From Gonapodya prolifera JEL478 (taxonomy: Eukaryota > Monoblepharomycota > Monoblepharidomycetes > Monoblepharidales > Gonapodyaceae): 64,000 nucleotides of DNA. Positions 42,972-60,072 of this stretch are shown one piece after another. The stretch is from contig KQ965752.1 of assembly GCA_001574975.1 (NCBI GenBank), forward strand, positions 190,802 to 254,801, read 5' to 3'. Numbering within the stretch: the first letter of the stretch is position 1; each line of letters opens with the position of its first letter. The position numbers were made by a program, and so were the translations under genes. The notes under the pieces were generated by a model. That model saw only the letters and a program-made list of their open reading frames with translations, ran no database searches and was not told the DNA's origin.

Positions 42972-43983
42972 CTAGACGAGCGCGGCAGCTCCCCCGAAGA
43001 GGACGACTGCGAGGACGCCGGAGAGTGTCAGGCCTGGTGATTGGACCGTAGTGAGTGCCAAGAGTGAGAACAAACGCAAGCAAGGACGACGCACCTCGAG
43101 CCTCAACTGCTCCACCGGTCTTTGTTCCAGTCGGGGTCGGCGTCGCAGCAGCAGCGGCGGTCACGACAGCCGACGTCGGGGACGGAGACGGGGTCGACGA
43201 TGAGGCAGCTGCAGACGAGGACGACGCCGCGGCGGAACTGGATGCAGCTGCAGCGCTCGAGCTCGCGACCGGTGCAGCCGAGGTCGCAGCAGGTGTGGGC
43301 GCAGCGGGTCGGGCCGACGAGCTAACTTGCGCGACGGCGGTTGCGGTGGCGCCGGGGTAGGGAACGGTGGGCACGTTGGTGGCGCCGGGGACTTGCGTCC
43401 CGTTGGGGTAGTACGCGGGGCCTTGGCCGATGTAGGGCGGTTGGGAGCAGTCCTTGGCGCACCAGTTGTAGTAGCATTCGTAGTATCTGCACGTGGAGGT
43501 GCCAAGGGTGAGGATGGCTCCATGCGAGAGTGAAGAGGAACAACAAGGGGACGTACCCTGTGTCGCACACGGCGTGGCAGAAATCTTCCGACCCGCAGTA
43601 GCGCGACACTTCGTGGTAGTCTGCACGGGGAAGGCCACATCCGGAGAGTTCCATGCATGTGGCGCGGCGCAGGAGGGGGTGGTGCGATGCTGGGGTGCGT
43701 GGATAGCGGGGAGGTGGTGGGTGGACGGAGTGGAGGGGAGCGGGGGGNGGGGAAGCGACGGGAGGTGAAGGGGAAAGACAGAAAGGGTAAGGATCGCCGC
43801 CTCGGAACCGAGCATCACCGGCACAGTCGCACCCGCAGAGGTCACGGCTGCCAGAGCCGACAAGGCGGTTGCCGAGACGACGCCTTTTCGTGCGGATCGG
43901 GGTGGGGCGGGGAAATTGCGTTGTGAGGCTGATGGGGCACGGAGAATCGCGGGGTGAGACTCACTGAGGATTGAGAGTTTCAT
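42972..43983 (-). CDS. GPI-type surface protein with the eight-cysteine domain
   Basis: Five exons (43983-43965, 43928-43833, 43689-43557, 43486-43095, 43033-42972) give 233 residues. The signal region is MKLSIL plus VVSATALSALAAVTSA. The Cys domain has eight Cys spaced 5-13-5-3-6-4-3 and contains GYYECYYNWC, clearly the same domain as in the receptor 1.8 kb away. A Pro/Gly linker and an Ala/Ser-rich stalk follow. The protein ends in a bare hydrophobic tail (LTLSGVLAVVLFGGAAALV) with no cytoplasmic residues, as in GPI-anchor signals. It may be a decoy, co-receptor or wall protein that shares a ligand with the receptor. Function unknown. Confidence 0.75.
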
Positions 43984-44709
43984 TGAAGATTGGCTTAGGC
44001 TTGTGCGGGGAAGGGAGGAGAACTGGAAGGGGAAGTGCCAAAGATGGAGGAAATTGCAATGGCGTGCGCCACATTTGAAACTACCTCAACGTCAAACTTT
44101 GCCTGAAAGGCAGTTACTATTTTCGGAAAGCGTTAAAAACAGTGTAATTGGTTTCTAGTGTATTGTGACCGTTGCTTTTTGTGCTATGGTACATTTTGGG
44201 TGAAGAATCGGCTTCAAAGACGTGAACGAGACCCGATCTTGGCGGAAGTTCTTGGCTGGTCTGTCTGGGCAGTAGGAAGTGACCATTTCGGAATGAGAAA
44301 ATGAATTAGTAGACTTGAGGAACCCAAGAACGTTCACGTTTCGAACGTACTTGTTCCGTTACATCCGACGAGAACATCACACTCCTTGCCCTGCGCTGTC
44401 CCCCGCCCGCCCAAACACATTGAAATCTCCCGACAGGTACGCGTTGGGCTCTACATTTCCGGTCCGGTCCCACCAATGGGGACATCGTTGGATTGCAGCG
44501 GGGGTCGAATATATTGTGAGAAACACAGAGACGGGGAAGCAGCAGCGCAAAACGCACCAGAAACGATGAGATATACGAGCAAGATAAACCCCGCGACGAA
44601 GAATGAGAGCTTCACGTTTGGCTTCACCGTTATCTCCATCGTCGTTTCCCTGTTTTACTTCGGACACCAAATTCCCTTCTTTCCCGCAACCCTCCACCCA
44701 CCCAGTCCA
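43984..44709. other. Intergenic region, divergent promoters
   Basis: Lies between the starts of the GPI-type gene (minus) and the Cia2 gene (plus), so it should hold both promoters. I see no specific operator or RNA gene. Confidence 0.4.
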
Positions 44710-46110
44710 ATGTCCGACCTCCAAAACGCCAACCCCACAATCTACACTCCCACCCCCGTGCCCACGACCCGGAAGGCGCGCAAGGTGTTCACCGGGAAGG
44801 CCAAGAAGCAGCCCAAGGGTGTCATGCACGGGGATGTCCCCGTGGACGGGATGGAAGTGGATGCGGATACGGATGCGGATTCTGGAGTTGATGTGGAGGA
44901 GATTGATGCGGAGGAGGTGTTTGGTGGGTAAGGGGAAGGGGGTGGGAGAGAGGAATAGGTGAAGGAAGCTGGGGTTTCGAAACGAGAGGGAGGAGAGCTT
45001 GGGACGAGGAGGGGATGAGAGAGACCGTAAATGCAGCAGCTAAGAAAAAGAGAAGGTCGTGATGGTGGCCGAAGAGGGAGATTGTCCTCGCTGTCGGTCG
45101 TCGCGGCAGGTCAAGATCACTGTGACACGTGACATGTTGGTCAAACACCTCTCGCGTTCGTCTCTCCCGGGTTATATCGCACGTACTGACACAATTTTTT
45201 GCAACGTGTGTAGATTTGATCAGGAACATCAACGACCCTGAGCACGTGAGTTGGGCGTATAACAGTTGCACCGTGTCTTGCGACCGCCGAGTCGACTCAA
45301 ACCTCCCGTCCCCACGTCGCTCTTCGTCTTATCACCTCTCTTGAACTCTTCCCTCTCCCTCTTGCCGTCCTCCACCGCTACCACCAACAACCCACAACCG
45401 ACCCACGACCCACACACACAACCAGCCCCTCACGCTCGAACAGCTCAACGTGGCCCAACCCCACCTCATCACCGTCACCAACCCTTCTACCTCCCTTTCC
45501 CCTTCCCCTTCCCCATCATCCTCCCCAAACCCCACCCCCTCTCCCACCGACTCCACCGCCCTCCCACACATCGACGTCCGGATCGTCCCGACAATCCCGC
45601 ACTGCTCCATGGCGACCCTGATCGGCCTCTGTGTGCGGGTGAGGCTGATGCGGTGCTTGCCAAGACGGTATAAGGTCGATGTGAGGGTCAGGGAGGGGAG
45701 TCATGCGAGTGAAGAGCAAGGTGGGTGGTGGGGCGGGGGTGTGCGGGGGTGAAGCAGGCGAGGAGTTGATGAGTGGGGAAGAAGGAGTATGCGGGGGAGG
45801 GGTGGCAGGGATGGTCTTGACAGGAATCCGAGTTTGAAAATGTGGTCTAAGGAGGCTCGGCGTGGATCGAGGCTGTGTACCGTCATCTCACAAACTCCCT
45901 CCCGCACTCTCCGCCTCTGCTCCCCCCGTCTTTGATTTTCGCCGCTCCCTCCCCCCACCTTCACCTACCCCCCATTAACTCCTACTGCACCCAGTCAACA
46001 AACAACTCAACGACAAGGAACGCGTCGCAGCCGCCATGGAGAACCAGAGCCTGCTGGACGTGGTCAATCGGTGCCTTGCGACTGCGGTGGAGAGCGAGGT
46101 TGTGGCTTGA
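44710..46110 (+). CDS. CIA2: Cytosolic iron-sulfur assembly component Cia2/CIAO2 (MIP18 family)
   Basis: Four exons (44710-44923, 45214-45245, 45426-45720, 45995-46110) give 218 residues. Family marks: [40 protein letters not shown] with the reactive Cys, [20 protein letters not shown] and [20 protein letters not shown]. The protein works with Cia1 and Met18/MMS19 to hand 4Fe-4S clusters to cytosolic and nuclear enzymes. The N-terminus is a basic then acidic low-complexity stretch, as is common. Unusual: about 27 Pro/Ser/Thr residues are inserted between two strands of the core domain, after PHLITV and before the strand leading to VPTIPHCSM. Confident family call. Confidence 0.93.
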
Positions 46111-46384
46111 TGGAGTGGGGTCTGGGTTGTACATGATGGGGGTGAAGGTGGGGTGCGGAGGGTGTGTCTCGTAAGCCAGGTGGGACTGCGGGTAGCGCCA
46201 CTGTGGAATTGAATTCAAAATAAAATGATGTTTCATGTATTAAACAACTGCCTCCCGTTCGGACTACCGTCGGCCGGAACTGAAATTGACCGAGATTAGG
46301 ATCCTGGATAGGGTAGTAAGTCTGGTGCATAGTCACGACCACTAAAACATCCCGCACTTGCGGCATCCGCACACTCCGCACACA

Positions 46385-49173
46385 ATGCTGCGTCCGCGCT
46401 CAATCGCTCTTCTCCGCGCGCGCCCGTCTGCGGCGGCACTCGCGCCTTTCGCGCCGCTCTCCCTCGCGTCTGCTGCTGCTCCCCGCTCCGCTGCTCACCC
46501 ACGGCGCGCCGTTGCTTGCACCTCACTCTCAATCCCCCTCCTCCCTTCGCCATCCCTGCGATCCTTCTCCTCTTCGCGCTCCCGCCTCTCGTCCACCGCC
46601 ATCACCATCCCCTCCATCCCCATCCTCGCGCACGCCGCGCGACACGCCGCCGCCGCATCGCCCCGTCCCGCGCTCGTCAACTCTGACGGGACCGAGTTTT
46701 CGTACACCCGGCTGGTGCGGGACGCGGCGGAGCTGGCCAAGGCTTTAAAAGACGGCAAGGCTGATTTGCACGAGGCCCGAGTGTCGTTTCTGTGCCCCAA
46801 TGCATACGACTATGCGGTGTGTTTGTATGCGATTTGGAGCGCGGGGGGTGTGGCTGTGCCTATGAGTGAGTCCGTGGTGTCTTCTTCCCGCTGGCACCCG
46901 GCGGTGACCACATCGAATTAACCAACCCACCACCACCACACAGCCTCGCAGCACCCGCCCCAAGACATGCTCTACACTATCACCAACTCCCAATCGTCGC
47001 ATGTGCTCGTGCACCCTTCGCTTGCCGCCAAAATCGACCCTATCCGCGCAGATTTGGACGCCACGGGGGCCAAAGTCGTTGAGGTTCCTGACTACTCGTC
47101 GGCGAAGCGAGACGGAGCGCCCGTGGATGTGCAAATGAAGGAGTTTGATTTGGAGAGGAATGCCTTGTTCATTTATACGAGTGGGACGACTGCGCGTGAG
47201 TATTTTTATAGGGGTTTGACAGTGTGGGCCTGGATGGGTCTTTAGCAGTGGGCGGAGGGTGAGAGAGTGAGCCAAACTATTCCTTGATCTCCATGTTAAT
47301 TTATTTCTGGGTGGTTGTGACTGACCAGCTGCCAATTCCCCCGACGTCACTAGGCCCCAAAGGTGCAGTGCACACACACAAGAACATCTCCGCCAACGTC
47401 GCTTCCTTGGTCGAGGCGTGGGAGTGGACAGACAAGGACAAGATCCTGCACGTGTTGCCGCTTCATCACGTTCATGTGAGTTTGGTGATCGACACGGGTG
47501 CGGGGGAGGGGGTTGGGACGTCGTGACGTAACTGAGAAATTTGAACACCATTTCATCTCATAGGGCGTAATCAACGTAAGCTTTCCTTCTCCCACTCCCC
47601 AATCTCTCCTTCCCACCTACCTAACTACCTTCCCCAATAAACCCCCCGCACGCACACAGATCCTCCTCTCAGCCCTCTGGTCCGGCGCGACCTGCGAGTT
47701 CCTTCACCCTTTCAACCCGGACCGCGTGTGGGACAGATGGATGCGCAAGGAGAGGGACTTATCGCTGTTCATGGCAGGTACGTAGTGCTTTTTTCCGGTT
47801 GCTCCCTACACTAAACTCACCCCTCCCTAACCCGGCTCACGCCCCCCCCCACCGCCACCGCCCGCCAGTTCCCACAATCTACTCCCGCCTCGCCGCCTCC
47901 TTCGCCACCTACACACCCGAAAAGCAGTCCGCCGCTCGCGCATCCTGCGACCAGTTCCGCCTCATGGTGTCCGGGTCCGCCCCGCTTCCGGCAACGCAGT
48001 TTCAGGCGTGGAAGGACGTGTCGGGGCATGAGTTGCTGGAGCGGTATGGGTGTAAGTCCTCGTTGTTGTGACAATCGAGCGGCGCCGCTCTATCTCACTC
48101 TCACCGCCTCCCCACTGCCGCGCACACAGCGACCGAATTCGGCATGGGCCTCGGCAACCCGCTCCACGGTCCCCGGGTCCCCGGCACTGTGGGCCTTCCC
48201 TTCCCCGGCGTGACCGCTAAACTCGTGAGCGTCGAAACCGGAGAAGACGTCACGGAGCAGGTGGATACGCCGGGGGAGATTTACATCAGGGGTGGGGCGG
48301 TGTTTAAGGAGTATTGGTGAGTTTCGCGCGGAGGGGGTGCGCGTGGGGGTGTGCTGGTAAGGAGAAGAGCAAGGGGGCTGATGAGGGGGTGTGATGGGAA
48401 TAGGAACAAGCCCGAGGCTACAACCGAAGTTCTGGACAAGGATGGGTGGTACCGCACGGGCGATATTGCCGCTCGGACGAGCGATGGCTTAAAGTACTAC
48501 AAGATTTTGGGGAGGGCAAGTGTCGATATTATCAAGGTGTGTGCGGGGCGGGGGAGTTGGGTGTTGTTGGGTGTTGTGTGGTTGGTTGACTGGTTGTGGA
48601 ATATTGTTTTGGTGTACAGGCAGGAGGGTATAAGTTGTCTGCGTTAGAGATCGAGCGGGAGTTGTTGGATCACCCTGGGATTGCAGACGGTGAGTGTTTG
48701 CCCCTCGATTTTCGACCGACTCTCGGATCACTAAACGCCGCACGGCCGTCGTCCCAATTCCGCAACAACACCAGTCGCCGTGTTCGGCATCCCGGATGCC
48801 GACCTCGGCGAACGTGTCACGGCCGTTGTCGTACCACGAAAGGGCCACACAGTGACAGAAGACGCCGTGCGGGAGTTTGCGAAGGGCAAGGTGGCCAAAT
48901 ATAAAGTACCTGGAAAGGTTGTTGTGCTGGAGGGTGAGATGGTGCGTTTTTGGCGTGTGGAGTGCTATGTTTGCGGGTCTGCCGCCTTGTGTCTCACTTC
49001 CGTTTGACCTTGCAATTGCCCACGATTCGATCCCCATGAAGCCCCGAAATGCCATGGGTGAGTACCTTTCTCAGAATACCAGATGTTTCACGTGACTGAC
49101 ATGCGTGTTTCTCCTTTGCGAACCAGGCAAAGTGAACAAAAAGGACCTCATCAAGTTGTACAGCCCGAAATAG
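46385..49173 (+). CDS. Mitochondrial malonyl-CoA/acyl-CoA synthetase, ACSF3 type
   Basis: Twelve exons (46385-46865, 46944-47195, 47354-47475, 47564-47575, 47660-47777, 47869-48051, 48130-48316, 48404-48536, 48620-48689, 48775-48941, 49042-49057, 49127-49173) give 595 residues. The first ~70 are Arg/Ser/Ala-rich, a mitochondrial presequence. Adenylating-enzyme motifs: P-loop [32 protein letters not shown] with the malonate-type Arg region, [10 protein letters not shown], and the C-terminal Lys in [11 protein letters not shown]. The order and the [11 protein letters not shown] segment fit ACSF3, which makes malonyl-CoA for mitochondrial fatty acid synthesis. Exon 4 is a 12-base microexon (GVIN). 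Exon 11 is 16 bases after an AAG acceptor. Confidence 0.88.
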
Positions 49174-49189
49174 GTTTTGGCCGCGTGGG

Positions 49190-49195
49190 AATAAA
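49190..49195 (+). terminator. AATAAA polyadenylation signal of the acyl-CoA synthetase gene
   Basis: AATAAA lies 17 bases after the stop at 49173, and the next gene ends on the opposite strand at 49284, so both 3' ends share about 110 bases. Confidence 0.5.
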
Positions 49196-49283
49196 AAATC
49201 TATTGTCTGTCGCAGTACTAATGACACGAGCATTCTACAATTTTACCAAACCGTCCTGACGGCTCTGTACCATCTACACGGTC

Positions 49284-55274
<5,991 letters not shown>

Positions 55275-55593
55275 TGCGCCGAGATTTGGGTCCGAGGAAG
55301 GGCCAACAGCTCGATTGGTCTCGTTCGACCTCGGCGGCTGGTCTAAACCGGTCCTGGACGAGTACTCAAGTGATGGAAGCTCTGATTGCTTTCGTCAGCA
55401 ATAACAAGGTAACCCCACCACTCCATTCGAACTTACCAACCACAGGTGAAATTGAATCAAAGGACTGTTACGAAATATATTCGAGTTCAAATTGTCGAGG
55501 GAGAACTTGCTTTTATTATTCTCGAAATTGATCGTTATCTACGTAATTGGTGTCACCTACCACCACCAACGATATGCAATCACACATCACGGT

Positions 55594-58500
55594 TCACTCC
55601 AGACTATCACCACCGTCCTTCTCAGCCCTACTTCCACGAGTCGTGTGTCGGAAAAAGCATTCATCGCCAAAATGGCATTCACCATTCTTCAGCCACCGGA
55701 AACATATCCCACTGCTCTTCTTGGGTCTTCGGGGGGCGGGACGGGACAGTGGAAGCGACTGGTCAGCTGCGGTCGGAAGAACTGGTGGGGGAGTTGTCAA
55801 TGAGTCCATCGGAGTTGGTGCAACGGAAGTCGATCCAGAAGTGGTTCCGACTTTGTCGTGTTGGTTGATCCGTCCGCCTGCGCTTCGAGGTCTTGCAGCT
55901 CCAGTGAAACCGCTTTTCTGCTGATGACCACTAGCCGATGCCGTACTCTTTTGCGCCAATACACTGCCATGCTCCATCACGCCAACGTCTTCTCGCCCCT
56001 CTGGCCGGTTTGGACCCCGTCCATCTCTCGACTGCTCCGTTGATCCATTCGTCACGTGTCCTTGAGGTCTCCCAGACACTCCATCACCTCCTCCACTACT
56101 TGCTCCCGCCACCCCTCCACCTTTCGCCACCTTCACCCCCCGTCGCTTCTCACCCTCTTTCTTCCGCTCCTTCTCTATCCTGCCGACCTCTGCCACCATC
56201 GCAGTTGGCTCGCGTGCGTTCAGAGAGACCGCCCGGCGGGAAGGAGAGTCATCACCGGGAGACGACTCCAGCGAAGGAAGGCCAGTGTTGGACCGCTGCC
56301 GGGAGAGATGGTACTGCTCCGCTCGGCGCCGGTCGCGTTCTCCATTTCGCTCTCGTCGACTCTTCCGACCCGGGGCCGGTTTCGGGGGTTCTTCTGCAGG
56401 GACACTCCCTGCGTTCGTAGTGCTGCACTCTGTCTCCTCATTCTTCGTGACGCTGTCCTGTTCCGGCACCTCAGCCACGCGAGCCTCGATTGCCAGAACC
56501 TCCTCTGCGCTCTCTCTTTCGGTATTTTCCTCCTTACCCCCAACCGTACGAATCCTCGCAAAGTCCCTCTCCACCCGCTCCGCAATCCTCCTGATCGCAT
56601 CCGGCCCCGCCCGTTGCTCCCTCTGCTCTGCCTGCGTCTCCCTTCGCACCTCGTTCTCCTCTTTCGCCGCCCTTTGTTCCCTCTCCAGCTCGAACTTTTC
56701 CGAGTTCCTGTTGGCCGCTTGCTCCCTCTTCTCCTTCTTCTGCCTCGCCTGCTTCTCCCGTTCCTTCGCCTCTGCTTCGAGGCGTCGCGACTCTTTCACT
56801 GATTGCCGTAAAACAGCTTTCTGGCGCTCGAGGTCCGCGAAGCGAGGGTCGAGCACGCCGTATGGGACGGGCGGGAGGGCGGTGATGGAGGCGCGGAGTA
56901 CTGGGGGTGATGGCGGAGCAGGGGAGGTCGGGGAAGTATCGTGAGAGATGAACGGGTAGAGTTTGGAGAGAACGGTGAGGAATTCGGAGAGGATAATGTT
57001 CAGCGAGTCAAGGTGACAGCTGACATTGTGCAATGGACGTGAAGGCGATTACAAGAAGTACAAAGCTCCCCCCAACCCGCGCTCACCTCGTCGCCACATT
57101 CCTCCCCCTCACGAACGGATCCTCTACTCTCAGCACCCCCTTCCACGCTTTCCATTCCGGCTCTCTGCTCACGCCTCGCTCATCCGTCCTTGACACAACG
57201 CCGCCCAGTCGTGGTGAGAACACGACGTCGGGAGATATGGCGTGGCGAAGGAACCAGGGCAGGAACGAGAGGAAAAGGGAGGCGGGGGTGTGCGCGTGGG
57301 GTGGGCCGAGGGGTTTGGTTGTGTACTGGAAATGTAGGTGAAGGGCGGGATTCGGGCATTCTCAAGGTTCACAGAAAGGACGAAGACTCACTGGGTCAGA
57401 AAATGTACAGTCGTAAGTTGTGTACATGTCAAGTGGAGGTTCAGCGTGAGATGTCGCCGTGGATTCGGCGGTGCTGTTCGTTCCCGTTGTGGTGTTCGCA
57501 GGTTGTGCGGTCCCATCGGTCTGAGTACCTTGTTGTTGTGAGGCACTTTTGCGCGAGTCTGGATGCATAGCCCCGACTTTCGTCTTCTTCTTCTTAAATG
57601 TCTTAGAGCCGATTTCCGCCCTCGCCCGAACATAGTTCCGCTCCGCTCCGGTCGCCACATCCTGCAGATTCGCCACGACGTGTTTCTCAATCAAGAAACA
57701 CAAGCCAATCATCGTCCAGCAATAACTGCTCAACGTGCCATACTCCGCCGAGGCGTTGAGCTGCCTCAGTTTTGTGACTGCCTTGAGCCACAACAAGAAC
57801 CCCGCCGCGGCGCCAATGGGGTCGTTGAGCGTGTACGCGGCGACGAGACGGGTGTTGTGCACGGCGACGGCGTTGTTGATGCAGACGTCACAGTTAAGCT
57901 GGGTGACGGTGTCAAAGAGTTTGAGCACGGGCACGCGGGCTCCAAACGCGCAGTTGATGACGGTGAAGCCCAGCGACGGTGTTCGTCGAAAGAACGTGTT
58001 TAGAACCGTGATGGGAAATGGCGGTGGGGTTGTCGAGGCGCGATTGTCTTGCTCGTCGTCGACAGGAATGTATGCCAATACTGCGACGTCCACGTCCGAA
58101 TCTCGGTGCCCCAATCCGTTCGCCGCAGAGCCATATGCATGTACCTCTATATCCGGTGCCACGTCGTCCCACTGGGGCGGGTCGCACCGCCTTACTGACC
58201 AGGCGAACTCGCCCGAATTCCCTTTTCGCCGCCAAACGATTCCACGCTCGATGGCGCTTTTGATTCGACGAAGGAGCGTGTCGCGACGTGCGTTGAAGTC
58301 GGGTGAAGGTGCGGCAGCGAGGAGGTCTTCTGTGATGATGTAGTCGAGCTGTTCGATTCCTGGGGTGGATCGGTCGAAGTCGGAGGGAATCCGGGCAAGC
58401 GCGGAACGAACTTGGTCTACTTTCTTGTCGAGGAAGGTTCGAGAGAAGTCAGGGAATGGCGTTCTTTTCTGACTGGTCGATTGTTGCTGCTTTGACGTGG

Positions 58501-58624
58501 TCGATGCGGGAGGAGCAGTTGCAGCGGTGTTGGCAGATAAAGGGGTCTCAGCGTCCGGGTCACGAGAGTCGTCGCCATTTAAATGGTCGATGGATTCGTG
58601 GTTCGCATCGCTTCCAGAATCCAT
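55594..58624 (-). CDS. Trf4/Cid1-like terminal nucleotidyltransferase with CCCH zinc finger
   Basis: Three exons (58624-57392, 57325-57087, 57019-55594) give 965 residues. I chose the Met at 58624 (MDSGSDANHES); the longer open frame upstream has no ATG. The catalytic core has EVHAYGSAANGLGHRDSDVD with the two Asp (D-x-D), a third Asp strand region, and the PAP-associated motif VEDPFVRGRNVAT. These enzymes add A or U tails to RNA for decay or quality control. A ~200-residue charged coiled-coil (many EREK/EQRA runs) follows, then a Ser/Pro-rich part, and a CCCH finger at the very end (C-x8-C-x5-C-x3-H, ICFRWLKNGECHFGDE). The finger probably binds RNA. It ends about 320 bp from the ABC transporter start. 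Confidence 0.85.
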
Positions 58625-60072
58625 GGGCGTGTACTCTGTGTCGGCGAGTGAAATGAAACTCGGAATTGACCTCAGCAAACTTCCTTCATTTTTCGAGTTC
58701 TACGGATCTTCTTGCCTTCAGGCACCAAAGCACATCCTATCCTTCTACTCCACTTCAAGCTGCTCATGGTCTCCCCCATTGTTGCTCCCACCATCTGAAG
58801 GCTGTCCCAACTGCTGGCGGGCTGTGAGTTGGACCGGTTGTGATGTTGAGATTACGATATACAAACATCACAGGTGACTGGTGGCCGTGCAAGTGTGACA
58901 ATTTATGCGTGGAATTGCGAGAGACGGGCGAAATGTGTAGTGTGTGGTCTTTTCATGACTTAAGAGTGACAGCACGGACAAGTGTGCAGGTCACCAGAAC
59001 AGACCTCGTCCCTCGTCGTCTTAACTAGTAACACTTGAATGTAAAGATTTTAGAATTCATCCGTGCTAATGTCGTCAAGCAATGTGAACTAACTGAGCAG
59101 GCCATTCAATTACCACCACTGTCAGGGGTTGGGGTACGAGGTATACGAGTGTACGAGAGATCGTGAGAGCCGAGGGCACGAGACCAGCGTGCGGAGACGA
59201 GAGCGAGACGGGGGGTCACACCAAGTGTCCTCGACGGGAACGAACGAGAGACGGGGAGATACGATAAGAGGGCACGAAGTCCAGCTTGTTAGGGCAACAT
59301 GTACACTATTTATAAATCCGTTAACACTTCTTTTAACTATCTTCCGTCAAGGCAAGTCCGCCACCAATCCAATGCTTCCCGTGGGGTAGGGTAGATTGTG
59401 CTGATGAACGGGAAAGGCTGTGGTCACAGGGTGAGTCCAACCCGAGCCACTCACACTGTACTTGTTCAAAAGGGAATGCGCAAACCGAAACGTCTAAGAA
59501 ATTCCATCTCACATCGAACATATCTCGCTACTACATTCGAGTCCAGTTTCACTACTATAGAATCACCAATACGGTACACGTCGACCCCCTCCACCATTCC
59601 TCCCCGAACATCTCGTAAACACGTCCCGAATTTCCTCACCTTGCGTCAGGCAGCATTCCTGGCTCCTGCTCCTCGTCGGCAAGGGCTCGCGGTGCCATTC
59701 GGTGGGGCGGTCCAGTTTGTTTCGGTGGTGACTGGAGGATGGGGTCTGACTTCGCCTTCAATGAGAAAGGGAAGGGTGGTGAGGACGACGAACGTTATCG
59801 TGGCTTTTCTTCCTTCACACAGTAGCTCGAGATTACTATCACCGTGGTGAGTCTAGCTGCCGTCAGGCGAACATTACTTGATGACCAAAACACAACTCTA
59901 TATTCTCAATTTTTTTATCTGTAGGCTTACGATAAACACATTTTATAGATACTGACGTAATTGTAAAATACCGAGATTTGAATATATCACTCTGTAGGCA
60001 ACAAGTTCTCACATCCTGATGTTATTCCGAATACCAGTCCGTGTACGACATTGTGCACACGTTTAAACATTC
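58625..60072. other. Intergenic region, nothing coding recognised
   Basis: A purine-rich direct-repeat-like stretch (59150-59275, many CGAGA/GAGAC units) is the only notable texture. A TGTCAGGGG start near 59120 resembles an LTR end, but no matching end was found. No RNA gene is supported. Confidence 0.4.

Noticed and set aside
59118-59700. A possible solo LTR starting TGTCAGGGG with a TATA-like box downstream.
   Set aside because: No matching ...CA end and no flanking short duplication were found.
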